Origin: a virus
Length of the DNA stretch: 35,619 nucleotides
IMG/VR virus record: IMGVR_UViG_3300034630_000005
Span: 1-35,619 of that record
Reading direction: 5' to 3' (one strand)
A program made the position numbers and the translations under genes. Under the pieces are notes generated by a model. The model ran no database searches. It had not been told where the DNA came from and worked only from the letters and a program-made list of their open reading frames with translations. The stretch's first letter is position 1. Each line of letters begins with the position of its first letter. Positions 22,441 through 30,831 of this stretch are shown here, piece by piece.

Positions 22441-23724
22441 TTAGGATGCAGCCATCACAAGGTGCTTGACCGCAGCGGTGTCGCCGAGTTCGCCATCGAA
22501 GCGGATGAGACCGGCGATGCCGAGATCCGGCCAAAAGCGCTCGCGCAGAACACCGATGACCGGCGAGCCGACCTTGCGGACAAAGTATTTCGAGAAGTCA
22601 CCAAAGATGACCGGCTTTGCCGAGGCGGCGATGGCCGGGACGTCGTCATTGATCTCGTAGCGATATCCGAGGAGCGTGCCGGGTTCACCCTTCTGAATGT
22701 CACCCATCGTCCACACATACCGATTCTCGGCGTCCTTCAATTTCCGGATGGCCGCGAGTGTCAGATCGGCGAACTGCCAGCGGGTCTTCGGCGACCGTCG
22801 GTAAGCCGCGTTGACCGAGTGCTGCAGGTCGATGAGTTCGTCCGCGGTGAGCGCGGCAGCTGCAGCTGCAGTTCGACCGAGCGTCGATGCAGTGACAACG
22901 CCATTCGGGTCGCCAGTGCCGTCGCCGATCGTCAGTTCGCGGTTCGCAATGCGTCCGAGGCGTTCGCCGAGCAGGGCGCCAAGCAGGGCTTCCATGTTGA
23001 AGATGCTGTCCTGCGCCAGTTCCATCGAGAACTTCACGAACTCGGTGTCATAAACGTAGGCGTCGAGCAGTTTCTGACCGAATGTCGCATCCTTGCCGCC
23101 ATCATCGGTCAGCGCAGTGCCTTCGGTGTGCTTCTCAGCCGTAACGCCAGTGTCGTCGACGGTCGGGATGGTGATGCGATTGCCGCCGGCGGTCGAAACG
23201 ACAGTGGCAATGTCCTCGCTGTACATCGGGCCGAAGTCCTTCATCGACTTCACGATGAAGTCGGCCAGCTCGACCGGGACCGTGTAGCCGCCAGCAGTAT
23301 TGGTGCCGGTAGTCTGCATGCGGAATTCCTTGGCCGACTGAACGCCAGCTTTCAAGACTGCACGCTCTTCGGCATCGAGTTCGCCGAGGTCGGCGCCAGA
23401 GGCAAGGAACTTGTAAAACACCGAGCGGTATTCGAGCTCGTCACCGCCGTCCTGGCCACGCGATTCGGACTGGGAACCTGCGCCGGGGCGGCGACTCTCG
23501 CGATCCTGGCGGGCGCGCTCTTCGATGCGCGCCTCAAGTGTGGCCATGCGCCCTTCGCGTTCGATGTTCTTCTCGATGCGATCAAACTCGGCCATGATGT
23601 CGTCATGGCGCTTGTCGAGCTCCGCGGCGCGGGATTCGTCGGTATTCTTGGTGATCTCGTTCAGGGCTTCGCGAGCCTGCGTCATCAGACGGCCGCGCTT
23701 CTCCTGCAGTTCCGTAAGGGACAT
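22441..23724 (-). CDS. Major capsid protein, HK97 fold
   Basis: A 427-residue protein from ATG 23724 (GGAGA site upstream). Residues 1-105 form a charged coiled-coil delta domain (LQEKRGRLMTQAREALNEIT) that the protease would remove. The mature capsid body follows: GGYTVPVELADFIVKSM, YDTEFVKFSMELAQDSI, the conserved IGDGTGDPNGVV turn, KTRWQFAD, and a C-terminal P-loop/A-domain with LLGYRYEINDDVP and IFGDFSKYFVRKVG. These are diagnostic of HK97-type capsids. Directly downstream of the protease gene. Confidence 0.95.
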   Translation of the reverse strand: MSLTELQEKRGRLMTQAREALNEITKNTDESRAAELDKRHDDIMAEFDRIEKNIEREGRMATLEARIEERARQDRESRRPGAGSQSESRGQDGGDELEYRSVFYKFLASGADLGELDAEERAVLKAGVQSAKEFRMQTTGTNTAGGYTVPVELADFIVKSMKDFGPMYSEDIATVVSTAGGNRITIPTVDDTGVTAEKHTEGTALTDDGGKDATFGQKLLDAYVYDTEFVKFSMELAQDSIFNMEALLGALLGERLGRIANRELTIGDGTGDPNGVVTASTLGRTAAAAAALTADELIDLQHSVNAAYRRSPKTRWQFADLTLAAIRKLKDAENRYVWTMGDIQKGEPGTLLGYRYEINDDVPAIAASAKPVIFGDFSKYFVRKVGSPVIGVLRERFWPDLGIAGLIRFDGELGDTAAVKHLVMAAS

Positions 23725-23807
23725 GCTGGTCTCCAAATCTAGGATGGTGGTTGGTAAAATGGCAGGACGTTTGTCCGTGCCCTCCGGCTGAGCCGGGTGA
23801 CTGCGGG

Positions 23808-24407
23808 TCAGTCCTGCCGGATGCCCCGAAACTTCTGTTCGCTCAATGCTCGTTTCTCTGCCACGCGCCGACGTGCTGCCGCCGCGTTGTGCGCGGCATT
23901 GCCTTCGCCCCTCGCTGCCTCGAGTGAACGAAGACCAACTGTGGTATCGGCATATGCCGGGAACGTGACGATCGATACCTCGCTGATTTCGACCTTCTCC
24001 AGCGTGCGCCTCGGTGGGTCGACCGTGTCGTCCCACGACTGCTTCATCGCGCGGAAATCGAAAGAACAACCGCTGATGTCGCCGCGGGCAACCAGAGTTC
24101 CGACGTCTTTGCCGAGTACTGTGTCAGGCAAATCGACCTCGAAACGCAAGCCGTGGCTGTCTTCCGAAAGCCTAAGCGTACCGCTCTTTGTCCGCCCCAG
24201 AACGTTGCCGCTCTGATGGTCGAACAAGCAGCGCACGTCGCCCTTGATGGTCTCGATGAATGCGCCTGGCGCAATCTGCTCGGTGAAGTACCCGCCGATA
24301 TCCGTCGGCGAGTTGAAGACGGCCGCGTAGCCGGTGAGCGTCTTCGTGCCGCTCTCGTCTGCGCGCAGTTCAACCTGCTGCGCTATGCGCTTTTCGAAAT
24401 CGCTCAT
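23808..24407 (-). CDS. HK97-family prohead protease
   Basis: A 199-residue serine protease of peptidase family U35. Seen: GYAAVFNSPTDIGGYFTEQI, APGAF, H64 in LFDHQSGNVLGRT, and GDISGCSFDF with probable nucleophile Ser115. It would cleave the capsid delta domain and itself during maturation. Its ATG overlaps the portal stop (ATGA). The C-terminal 40 residues are charged and likely an interaction or cleavage tail. Confidence 0.93.
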   Translation of the reverse strand: MSDFEKRIAQQVELRADESGTKTLTGYAAVFNSPTDIGGYFTEQIAPGAFIETIKGDVRCLFDHQSGNVLGRTKSGTLRLSEDSHGLRFEVDLPDTVLGKDVGTLVARGDISGCSFDFRAMKQSWDDTVDPPRRTLEKVEISEVSIVTFPAYADTTVGLRSLEAARGEGNAAHNAAAARRRVAEKRALSEQKFRGIRQD

Positions 24408-25657
24408 GCGGCTTCCGCCTCATTTTCTTGATTGTCATTTGCCGGAGGAGGCGCTGCCTGTGAGACATTCTGCGAGCCAAGAGGCACTGTTGCCCCTTGG
24501 ATATGCAGCTTGTCGGCCTCGCCGCCCTTGGACGGGAGGTTTTCGAGCGCTCGGATCTCGTCAGGCGTTCGAATGGCGTTCTGGATCGCGACTCCGTAGC
24601 CGTTCATCCTTGAGACGAAGTCGCCGCGCAATATTCCGTCGAGCGCATGCTCGATCCACCTGCCGTTGTTGTTGCGCCCGAAGAACTTGAGGTTCATTTC
24701 GTCTTCGAGGGCCTTGGCCCACTGGCCGATAAGGTGCTTGACGAGATGCAAATCCTGCTGCTCGGCGTTGCTGAACGTCGCGCGCGACAAGTCCTGCAAG
24801 AATACCGGCGGGAGTTGCCAGGCCCTTGCGATCTCTTCGACCTGAAAGCGTCGCGCCTCGACCATCTGCCCCTTAGCCGGGTCGATACCGACAGGCGCCA
24901 GTTTGTAGCCGGCTGGAATCGGGAAGATCGGGTCGCTGGCATTCTTGGCCGCGTCGACTGACCTTTTGATATCAGTCTGAGCGCGCTTCATAGCGTCCGC
25001 ACCGGCTGGTAACGGCCCTTCCAGAGCCAACGGCGGAACGCCGCCGCCCGCGAAGAAGTTGCTGCCGTAGTCGTTCATGGCGATGGCAAGCTGAATCGCT
25101 TTGGTCGCCCTCTGAATCGGCCCATAGTGCTTTACGCCATCGGAGTGCAGCATGAACGGCACATCGATAACGTCTTCAGCGGGATAATCTCGACCCTCAA
25201 ACTGATAGACGGTCCTGAGACCAATCCGCTTGACGACGGTCTTCGCAGGATCCATTGGCCAGAGCGAGTCGAGCCCCTGCGGCGTGCGCTCGATGTAAGC
25301 CAGTCCGCGGCCGCCGGTAAAGACCTGCTGCCAGAACCACTGCCAGAAGGCAAATGAGCCCATCGTTTCGTTTGGAGCGCGGTTCACAACCGTCTCCAGC
25401 TTGCCGCCCACCCGCTTCGCGCCGTCCTTGCTGTCGCGATAAGCGTGCCGCGGGAGCGCCGCCAGCGTGCGAGACATGAACGCGACCGCTGCAAGTACCG
25501 CCGGCACAGTCAGCGCCGTGTCGATCGTGACCCTTGGCATGCTGGCCTGCTGGACGCCGAAGAACGCCATGAAATTCTCGGCACTCACCGGCACAGTGGG
25601 ATTTTCGATGCTTGAGCGCGTTTCTGCCGACTTTTCGCGGCTAAATGGCCATTTCAT
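24404..25657 (-). CDS. Phage portal protein, HK97 family
   Basis: A 417-residue protein from ATG 25657 preceded by AGGAGG. Standard HK97-type portal landmarks: FMSRTLAALPRHAYRDSKDG, a YIERTPQGLDSLWPMDPAKT stretch, LHSDGVKHYGPI, an NDYGSNFFAGGGVPPLALEG block, and the FQVEEIARAWQLPPVFLQDL segment. Role: dodecameric DNA channel at one capsid vertex. The C-terminal tail is acidic and includes ANDNQENE, one of the NDN motifs found in this window. Confidence 0.94.
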   Translation of the reverse strand: MKWPFSREKSAETRSSIENPTVPVSAENFMAFFGVQQASMPRVTIDTALTVPAVLAAVAFMSRTLAALPRHAYRDSKDGAKRVGGKLETVVNRAPNETMGSFAFWQWFWQQVFTGGRGLAYIERTPQGLDSLWPMDPAKTVVKRIGLRTVYQFEGRDYPAEDVIDVPFMLHSDGVKHYGPIQRATKAIQLAIAMNDYGSNFFAGGGVPPLALEGPLPAGADAMKRAQTDIKRSVDAAKNASDPIFPIPAGYKLAPVGIDPAKGQMVEARRFQVEEIARAWQLPPVFLQDLSRATFSNAEQQDLHLVKHLIGQWAKALEDEMNLKFFGRNNNGRWIEHALDGILRGDFVSRMNGYGVAIQNAIRTPDEIRALENLPSKGGEADKLHIQGATVPLGSQNVSQAAPPPANDNQENEAEAA

Positions 25658-25665
25658 ACGGCCTC

Positions 25666-27618
25666 CTATGCCGCTAGAGAGTACTCCGGGTCGTCCCATG
25701 GGCTGACCACAGGCTTGACTTCGACAAAGCCATCAACCGCCGCACCCACAGCCATTGCACTCGCGACTGCCGGGTCGATACGAACCGTTGATTTTTTCTT
25801 GGAGAACCACTGATTGCCCATGAGCGGGTCAGTCTCGATTGCCACGCCCATCAGCGCGCCGAGCAGAACTGGCGATCGGCGCAACCTAATGCGCTCTTCG
25901 AGGATGAGTGTTTCCAGCGCCGAAACAGAGCCGGGCATCCAGAGCCCCAAAGGAGGCTCCAACCCGGCGTCTTTCGCCGCCTGGACCTTTTCTTCGTCCG
26001 GTTTTGCTCGCTTTTTGCCGCCCTGCGGGTGCGCTACCGTCTTGATCTCGACACCGTAGTCGTCGAGCTCCTGTTCGAACTTATCAAACGCGTAACGGTC
26101 GAAAGCCAAAACGCCGATACCATGCTCGGTATTGAGGCGAGCGAATAGTGCAGCAACATGGTCGTAGCGAACCCGAGCGCCTTCAGGGGCGTGAATGTAG
26201 GGCCAGGACGTGCCGGGATAATGCGTCTCATTCCAGAGGCGATAAGGCACGTGATCCTGCTTTGACCGCTCGTCCATCGTGTCTCGAGGCGTCCACGCCT
26301 CAATCCAGAGATCGTAAGTCGGCAGGTCGACCTCAGTCCCGTCCTCGCGCGTGATGCGCTTCGATCCGGTTTCGATCGTGAATGCTGCCGCGGTCAGATC
26401 CTTCGCGCCGGACAAGTCCAGGCCAGCCGCCGTGATCTTCTTACCCTTGTGCTCTTCGTAAGGGTCGAAATCGACCATCACCTTTTCAAGGATGGGCCGC
26501 GGTATCCAAGCTGTGTCGGCTTCAGTCCAAACGCAGAAGTGCAATCGGAGAATGCCGTTCCGCTTTGACGGAATGTCCTTCGCCTGATTGACGACACCGG
26601 CAAGATAGTCGTGCTTCAGCGTGACACCAAAAAGCGGGTTTGCCTTCTGCCAGCACGTCGGATCCGTAAAGGGGTCGTCGTCCTTGTCGAGCGCACAGAC
26701 ATACGAAAACGTCGTGTCGTCGATGACCTCGCCGACATAGGAAAAGTCATCGTCAGGCGTCTGCGTGCCTGCTGCAACCTTGACCGCGTGCTGGTGCTCG
26801 TCCCAGCAGATGCTGTTGCGATCCGAACCGGAGTTCGTGATCATGAACAGCAGAGGCTGCCGGCGAAACTTAAAGCCGCGCTCGAGCATTTCGACGACCT
26901 TGCCATCGGGGTGCTCGTGGATTTCGTCGCAAAGCGCAATGTACGGACGCGGGCCGGAATGTGCACCTTCGCGCGAAATCGGCCTGAAGAACGACCGCCT
27001 CTTCAGATACGAAAGGTTCCACACCGGGTTGCCGCCAGACGGCGTCAGCTTCGATTTCAGCGCCGGCGATTGCTCGTACATCGCGACAGCGTCGCGGAAC
27101 AGAACGAAAGCCTGATCCTTATTTGCGGCTGCAGCGTAGATTTCGGCAGCGGCCTCGCCGTCAGAGGTCAGGCAATAATGCCCGATCCCGGCCGCAAGCG
27201 GAGACTTGCCGTTGCCCTTACCTTCTTCGATGTAGGCGCGTCGAAAGCGTCGCAGAATTGCGCCGTCAGATTCGACACGCTTCCAGCCGAAGATGGAGCC
27301 AATCTTGAACTGCTGCGAAAGGTGCGGATGAAACGGCCTTCCTTCGAACTGGCCGCCGTTCAGTCTCAGAACCGCCGGGAAGAAGCGGAGCACTCGGCTT
27401 GCCGCCTCGGGATCCCAGTGGATGCCTCGCTTCGGCCCGTTCAGCCGGTCGTCTTTGTGCCTGCGGCAAGCGTTCCGCACATGCGGCCCCGCCACGATAT
27501 CGCCACTGATGACTTTCTCAGCGTACTCGTCGACCGGCCCTGTCGGGTATGCCGGGTTGAAATGGGCAGGGAGATCAGGTGTCGAAGAATTCGTCGGCTG
27601 GATCTGTTTTCTCGCCAT
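25666..27618 (-). CDS. terL: Terminase large subunit
   Basis: About 650 residues from ATG 27618 (GGAG site nine bases upstream; ATG 27645 is an alternative). ATPase: Walker A GKGNGKS at about residues 133-139, Walker B IALCDEIHEH with Asp231-Glu232. Nuclease: first acidic cluster GLDLSGAKDLTA, later FDRYAFDKFEQEL. This is the HK97-like Terminase_1 layout. Role: packages and cuts DNA. It begins inside the small terminase gene and ends nine bases before the portal start. Confidence 0.95.
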   Translation of the reverse strand: MARKQIQPTNSSTPDLPAHFNPAYPTGPVDEYAEKVISGDIVAGPHVRNACRRHKDDRLNGPKRGIHWDPEAASRVLRFFPAVLRLNGGQFEGRPFHPHLSQQFKIGSIFGWKRVESDGAILRRFRRAYIEEGKGNGKSPLAAGIGHYCLTSDGEAAAEIYAAAANKDQAFVLFRDAVAMYEQSPALKSKLTPSGGNPVWNLSYLKRRSFFRPISREGAHSGPRPYIALCDEIHEHPDGKVVEMLERGFKFRRQPLLFMITNSGSDRNSICWDEHQHAVKVAAGTQTPDDDFSYVGEVIDDTTFSYVCALDKDDDPFTDPTCWQKANPLFGVTLKHDYLAGVVNQAKDIPSKRNGILRLHFCVWTEADTAWIPRPILEKVMVDFDPYEEHKGKKITAAGLDLSGAKDLTAAAFTIETGSKRITREDGTEVDLPTYDLWIEAWTPRDTMDERSKQDHVPYRLWNETHYPGTSWPYIHAPEGARVRYDHVAALFARLNTEHGIGVLAFDRYAFDKFEQELDDYGVEIKTVAHPQGGKKRAKPDEEKVQAAKDAGLEPPLGLWMPGSVSALETLILEERIRLRRSPVLLGALMGVAIETDPLMGNQWFSKKKSTVRIDPAVASAMAVGAAVDGFVEVKPVVSPWDDPEYSLAA

Positions 27619-27973
27619 CCGGTTTTGCTCCAGCCTTGCTAGCATCAGCCGGCGTGGCGCCCATCTGGCCTAGGCATTGCCGAAGAAGGTTCATCGCCTG
27701 GACGCCGCAGTCCTGGCCGGCGATCATGCGCCCCAAAATATTGCTCGCTGTTGCCACCAGGATTCGGTGGCTGCTGTTGAGCCATGGGATATCAAGGCGC
27801 AATGTTTGCCACGCCTCCCTGGCCTTGTTCTGTTCGGTATCCTTGATCCACTCAGGCGGATCGCCGAGTTCGTCCGATACGCTAGGCTCGTTTCGAGCCT
27901 CAAATTTCTTGCGCCTTACGCTGGCCTGACCGGTAACCTCGGCCTTGGCTTTTGGCGTCCGCGGCCTTGCCAT
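27575..27973 (-). CDS. terS: Terminase small subunit (P27-like)
   Basis: A 132-residue protein. Basic N-terminus (ARPRTPKAKAEVTGQ), then PPEWIKDTEQNKAREAWQTL and an ASNILGRMIAGQ helix, fitting the P27-type small terminase that recognises the packaging site. No clear ribosome-binding site precedes it. It sits directly upstream of TerL with a 44-base overlap. The 101 bases between it and the HNH gene may include the cos site, but none is visible to me. Confidence 0.85.
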   Translation of the reverse strand: MARPRTPKAKAEVTGQASVRRKKFEARNEPSVSDELGDPPEWIKDTEQNKAREAWQTLRLDIPWLNSSHRILVATASNILGRMIAGQDCGVQAMNLLRQCLGQMGATPADASKAGAKPDGEKTDPADEFFDT

Positions 27974-28074
27974 AGGAATTTAACCCCAACATCTGATTTG
28001 GAAAAATGTGCGTTGTTGGTCAGCGCCGGTTCCCGCTGCCCGGTGGCCTAGACTCTCGAGGCACCCCCTACCCC

Positions 28075-28404
28075 TCACAATGGCCACCCATCCGCCCCAT
28101 AAACCACGACCGTCTTGCCGTGGTCCTCTAGCTGGCCTCTCGATGAGTGACATGGGCTGCATGTGCTGACGAATGGGCCACCCCAGAACAGCGCCTCATC
28201 GCCGCGATGAGGGATGGAGTGGTGGACCTCTGTCGCTTCGGTGACGTCCTCACGTTCCAAGCACCAGGCGCACAATGGATGAAGGGCAAGTTGGTACTCG
28301 CGGATACGACGCCAACGGGCTGTCTTGTAGAGACGCCTGTAGCGTGCCGCCTGTTCGGAGCGGGCATTTGAACTAGATGCCGGTTTCATTGCTGCGCATG
28401 ACAT
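28075..28404 (-). CDS. HNH endonuclease
   Basis: A 109-residue protein. Zinc ligands CAWC and CSPC, the HNH core EVHHSIPHRGDEALFWGG and CHSSRGQLED, identify the phage HNH family that lies next to terminase genes. In HK97 such a protein (gp74) stimulates terminase cos cleavage. It leads the packaging genes here. ATG with GAGG upstream. Confidence 0.92.
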   Translation of the reverse strand: MSCAAMKPASSSNARSEQAARYRRLYKTARWRRIREYQLALHPLCAWCLEREDVTEATEVHHSIPHRGDEALFWGGPFVSTCSPCHSSRGQLEDHGKTVVVYGADGWPL

Positions 28405-28463
28405 CCTCGCTGATTAACGCACCACGAACGCCCGGTGCCGGGAGAAGCGCCTATAGCGCAAAC

Positions 28464-28549
28464 TGGCGGAAGACTGAGGAATCGAACCCCTGACCTTGCG
28501 GTCCCCTCGGTTTTCAAGACCGATTGCCAACCATTTAGCGGCGCCTTCC
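28464..28549 (-). tRNA. tRNA-Ser (anticodon UGA)
   Basis: An 86-base class II tRNA read on the minus strand. Acceptor GGAAGGC pairs with GTCTTCC (one G-U), discriminator G, encoded CCA. The anticodon UGA lies exactly at positions 34-36 with a perfect five-pair stem (TCGGT/ACCGA). The long variable arm is GACC-GCAA-GGTC. T-loop TTCGATT. Oddities: base 8 is G rather than U, base 10-25 is a C/A mismatch, and the T-stem has one mismatch. Likely phage-borne supplementary tRNA. Confidence 0.85.
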
Positions 28550-28555
28550 AGATTT

Positions 28556-28642
28556 TGGCGGATAGTGATGGGATCGAACCATCGCAGCCTTTCGGCTGTA
28601 CCGGTTAGCAACCGAGACCACGAATGGTCGGCAAGGGAACGC
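28556..28642 (-). tRNA. tRNA-Ser-like (anticodon GCU), degenerate 5' half
   Basis: The 3' half is tRNA-like on the minus strand: anticodon loop TTGCTAA, a long variable arm CAGCC-GAAA-GGCTG, T-arm GATGG-TTCGATC-CCATC, acceptor strand ACTATCC, G, CCA. But the 5' acceptor strand that should read about GGATAGT is absent: the bases there are GCGTTCC or nearby, which do not pair. The D-arm is also weak (GCC/GGT without the GG loop). Only six bases separate it from the UGA tRNA. Either a decayed gene or one with unusual pairing; the 5' end is approximate. Confidence 0.6.
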
Positions 28643-28822
28643 CGCACGCTCACTGGCGATCAACCCAGTGGCCCGGTTTACACCCGGTATCCTTGAAAAC
28701 AGAAAGCGCCGAGCTCGACCCGAAGGGAGCCCGGCGCACGACCACCACGGCAGCGAGAGGAGCGCGCGCCATGGCGATGGGGGTGACACGTGCGCATCGT
28801 TGAGTGGGGCAGCGTGACTGAT

Positions 28823-28898
28823 TGGTGTCGGGTATGGGACTCGAACCCATGATTTCCAGCTTATGAGGCTGGCGAGATGACCGCTTCTCTAACCCGCG
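28823..28898 (-). tRNA. tRNA-Met (anticodon CAU), elongator type
   Basis: A 76-base tRNA on the minus strand, anticodon CAU at 34-36 with stem CCAGC/GCTGG (no GGG/CCC, so not an initiator). D-stem GAGA/TCTC is perfect, T-arm ATGGG-TTCGAGT-CCCAT perfect, CCA encoded. Pairs 3-70 to 7-66 form the acceptor stem but 1-72 (C/C) and 2-71 (G/A) do not pair. Could also be an Ile-CAU (lysidine) tRNA; anticodon alone cannot tell. Confidence 0.8.
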
Positions 28899-29233
28899 TT
28901 ATTGGTGCCTACGCCAGAACGTGTCATGTGCCACGTCTAGCGCAGGGCTTGAAGCAGGCGGTCGGCGTATAGCCAGACTTCTTTGGTTATCCGTCGTGGC
29001 ATAGCCATTCACGGTCCTGCTTGACGGCTACTGGTTTACAACGCCAGCACCGCAGATAGGGTGGATCCGGCGCTAGGCCAGGTCGACAGGGTTTGGAGCA
29101 GTCCCGGCGATCGTCGCGAGTTTGAACGTCCGCGGATCTTCAGCGCTCCAAAAGGAGAAGGCCGCACACTGGCGGCCTTTGGGAAATTCACCCATTCAAT
29201 TAAATACGGTGCGAGCATGCGTCCGACCGGACA
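28899..29233. other. Gene-poor spacer between tRNA cluster and early operon
   Basis: 335 bases without a convincing gene. It contains the terminator at 29158-29179 and a 23-codon minus-strand frame at 28937-29008 (begins MAMPRRITKEVW, AGGA six bases upstream) that could be a leader peptide but is too short to support. The stretch 28650-28822 between tRNAs also shows nothing coding. Confidence 0.35.
29158..29179 (-). terminator. Terminator at the end of the early/replication operon
   Basis: On the minus strand AAGGCCGC and GCGGCCTT form a perfect eight-base-pair stem around a six-base loop, followed by CTCCTTTTGG. It lies 55 bases past the stop of the 388-residue gene, so it would end the leftward early transcript before the tRNAs and late genes. 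The T-run is short and begins three bases late. Confidence 0.65.
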
Positions 29234-30400
29234 TCATGCTGCGATTTTTTCTTCCACTGGTACAAATTCCCCGCGCGCCGTTTCGTCCAGAACGATCAGA
29301 GCGTCTATCGCAGCATCAATGAGCGCGGTCCCGCACTTTTCAGCGTAGGTTGGCGCCTTCTTCATTGCCATGCCAATGGCCTTGGCGGTCGCATCGGTAA
29401 TCGCCATGTCAAGCACGAGGGCATGCTGGCCGAGATGCCGACGGAGATGTTCGACATAAGACATTGTCTCCACCTGCCGCGCGAAATCAGGCTCCCGACC
29501 AGCGGCGGCCGAAATCTCGCCGAGTGGCTTTGGTTTTTTCACCCCGCCGACCCACTGCGGTCCCGAAACCAGCCCATCAGGGCATCGTGTTGCCGGAATT
29601 GGGAGGCGGTCGAACGGGACCGAGCCGTCCACACCAAAACTGCGCAGAAGTTGTCGCCCCTCTTCAACGCCGAAACGGCCGAGCTTATCCTTTGCGTTTG
29701 GCTCTTCCCGCGGCAGGGGCGAATAGAAATCGCCGATGGCCGCCTCGCCTGAAAGAGGCTTCGAATACGGTTTCGCCGTCAACGGTGAGGCCACAGCTCC
29801 AGGAAGCTCCAGGTAGTCCAAGATTGCAGCGTCGGACCTGGTGGGCGACGCTCCACCCTTGACGCCGCGAGGACGTTCGACGGGGCGTAGCGACCTGCCC
29901 TTTCGCGTCTTGCCCCACTCAACCAGTCTCCCGTCGCGGAAAAGGAGATCGCCGAGCTGAGTATCAGTGCCGCCGTTCTTGTTCTTGTGGTGGCTCGGTG
30001 TGGAATCTTTCGGCTCATAGACGTTGACCATTTCGGCGGTGAACTGCCAACGGTCGCGGCCAATGACCTTCCAGCCGAGGGCGCCGAGGAGCTCCGCCTC
30101 TGACGGACGGATTTCGATGGTTGTCTCCGGATTGAGATCGTTTGGTTCTGGGGGATCAATTGCAGACCCAGGAAATGCCATGTTCTTCCAGTGGCGCAGG
30201 GCGAAGAGACGCCGATAGTCGCCGCGATGGGCAAGCCGTTCAAGTGCCGGCCACGCCAGTTGCTCGCGGGCCGGTCTGTTGTCGTTGGCTGGGGTGAGCA
30301 TCTTTGTCTTGGCCGGCGCTTGCTTTTTCTCGGCTGGTTGCGCTTGTGCGGCCAGGAGCGCGGACAATTGCGAAAGATCACGATGACGGGATTTCTTCAT
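29234..30400 (-). CDS. Large protein of unknown function in the replication region
   Basis: A 388-residue protein. The ATG at 30400 makes an ATGA overlap with the previous stop and has GGAG six bases upstream. Regions: a Lys/Ala-rich N-terminus with TPANDNRPA; a middle rich in Pro/Asp/Trp/Arg turns (FALRHWKNMAFPGSAIDPPE), including LLGALGWKVIGRDRWQFTAE; a C-terminal helical domain (SYVEHLRRHLGQHALVLDMA, then a CGTALIDAAIDALIVLDE helix). I recognise no family. Position next to the iteron region suggests replication or its control, but this is inference. Confidence 0.7.
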   Translation of the reverse strand: MKKSRHRDLSQLSALLAAQAQPAEKKQAPAKTKMLTPANDNRPAREQLAWPALERLAHRGDYRRLFALRHWKNMAFPGSAIDPPEPNDLNPETTIEIRPSEAELLGALGWKVIGRDRWQFTAEMVNVYEPKDSTPSHHKNKNGGTDTQLGDLLFRDGRLVEWGKTRKGRSLRPVERPRGVKGGASPTRSDAAILDYLELPGAVASPLTAKPYSKPLSGEAAIGDFYSPLPREEPNAKDKLGRFGVEEGRQLLRSFGVDGSVPFDRLPIPATRCPDGLVSGPQWVGGVKKPKPLGEISAAAGREPDFARQVETMSYVEHLRRHLGQHALVLDMAITDATAKAIGMAMKKAPTYAEKCGTALIDAAIDALIVLDETARGEFVPVEEKIAA

Positions 30401-30801
30401 GCTTTGCTCCATTTTGGCTTCGGGTCTGGAATGTCGCGGATGTCCTCCGACGCTTGGTTCAGGATGCCGGGTGGGAATTCCATGAGCAGCGCTGCCTTTT
30501 CGCGAGCCAGGCGGAAAGCTCTCAACCTCGCCTCTTCGGCTGCTGACCGGGTGACACATAGCGACAGGTCGTATTCAGACTGCCGTTTGATACGGTCCCG
30601 CTCGCTTTCGATTTCCTTGATCCGCAATTGAAGGGTTTCGATTACCAGATGCGCAGCCGCTAGGTGCGTGCGATAGTGTTCGCCTTGACGACGTGGATCC
30701 CTGGGCGCCGTCGAGTCTGCCACTGCTGTGCGCAGCGCCTCCTTGGCCAGCGCGCTTTCGCGCCGGGCGGATTGCTCGGCAGTTTTTATGCGGCGGCTCA
30801 T
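30397..30801 (-). CDS. Coiled-coil protein of unknown function
   Basis: A 134-residue basic protein from ATG 30801, which has a full AAGGAGGAA site. Mostly helical with a likely coiled coil (LVIETLQLRIKEIESERDRI) and a Pro-rich C-terminus (FPPGILNQASEDIRDIPDPK). Gene lies right beside the hairpin and iteron cluster, which forms its upstream region, so it may be regulated by, or bind, that DNA. No family recognised. Confidence 0.65.
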   Translation of the reverse strand: MSRRIKTAEQSARRESALAKEALRTAVADSTAPRDPRRQGEHYRTHLAAAHLVIETLQLRIKEIESERDRIKRQSEYDLSLCVTRSAAEEARLRAFRLAREKAALLMEFPPGILNQASEDIRDIPDPKPKWSKA

Positions 30802-30831
30802 GTGTTTCCTCCTTTTAGAGCGTGGGAGTAC

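Noticed and set aside
22138-23742. 534-codon rightward reading frame opposite the capsid gene
   Set aside because: Shadow of the codon bias in the capsid gene; the capsid protein itself is unmistakable.
26611-27642. 343-codon rightward reading frame opposite the terminase gene
   Set aside because: No recognisable motif or start signal; TerL is certain on the other strand.
27974-28074. cos site between HNH and small terminase genes
   Set aside because: Position is plausible but I see no convincing dyad or known cos sequence.
28937-29008. 23-codon frame upstream of the tRNA cluster
   Set aside because: Has an AGGA site, but it is too short to support without conservation data.
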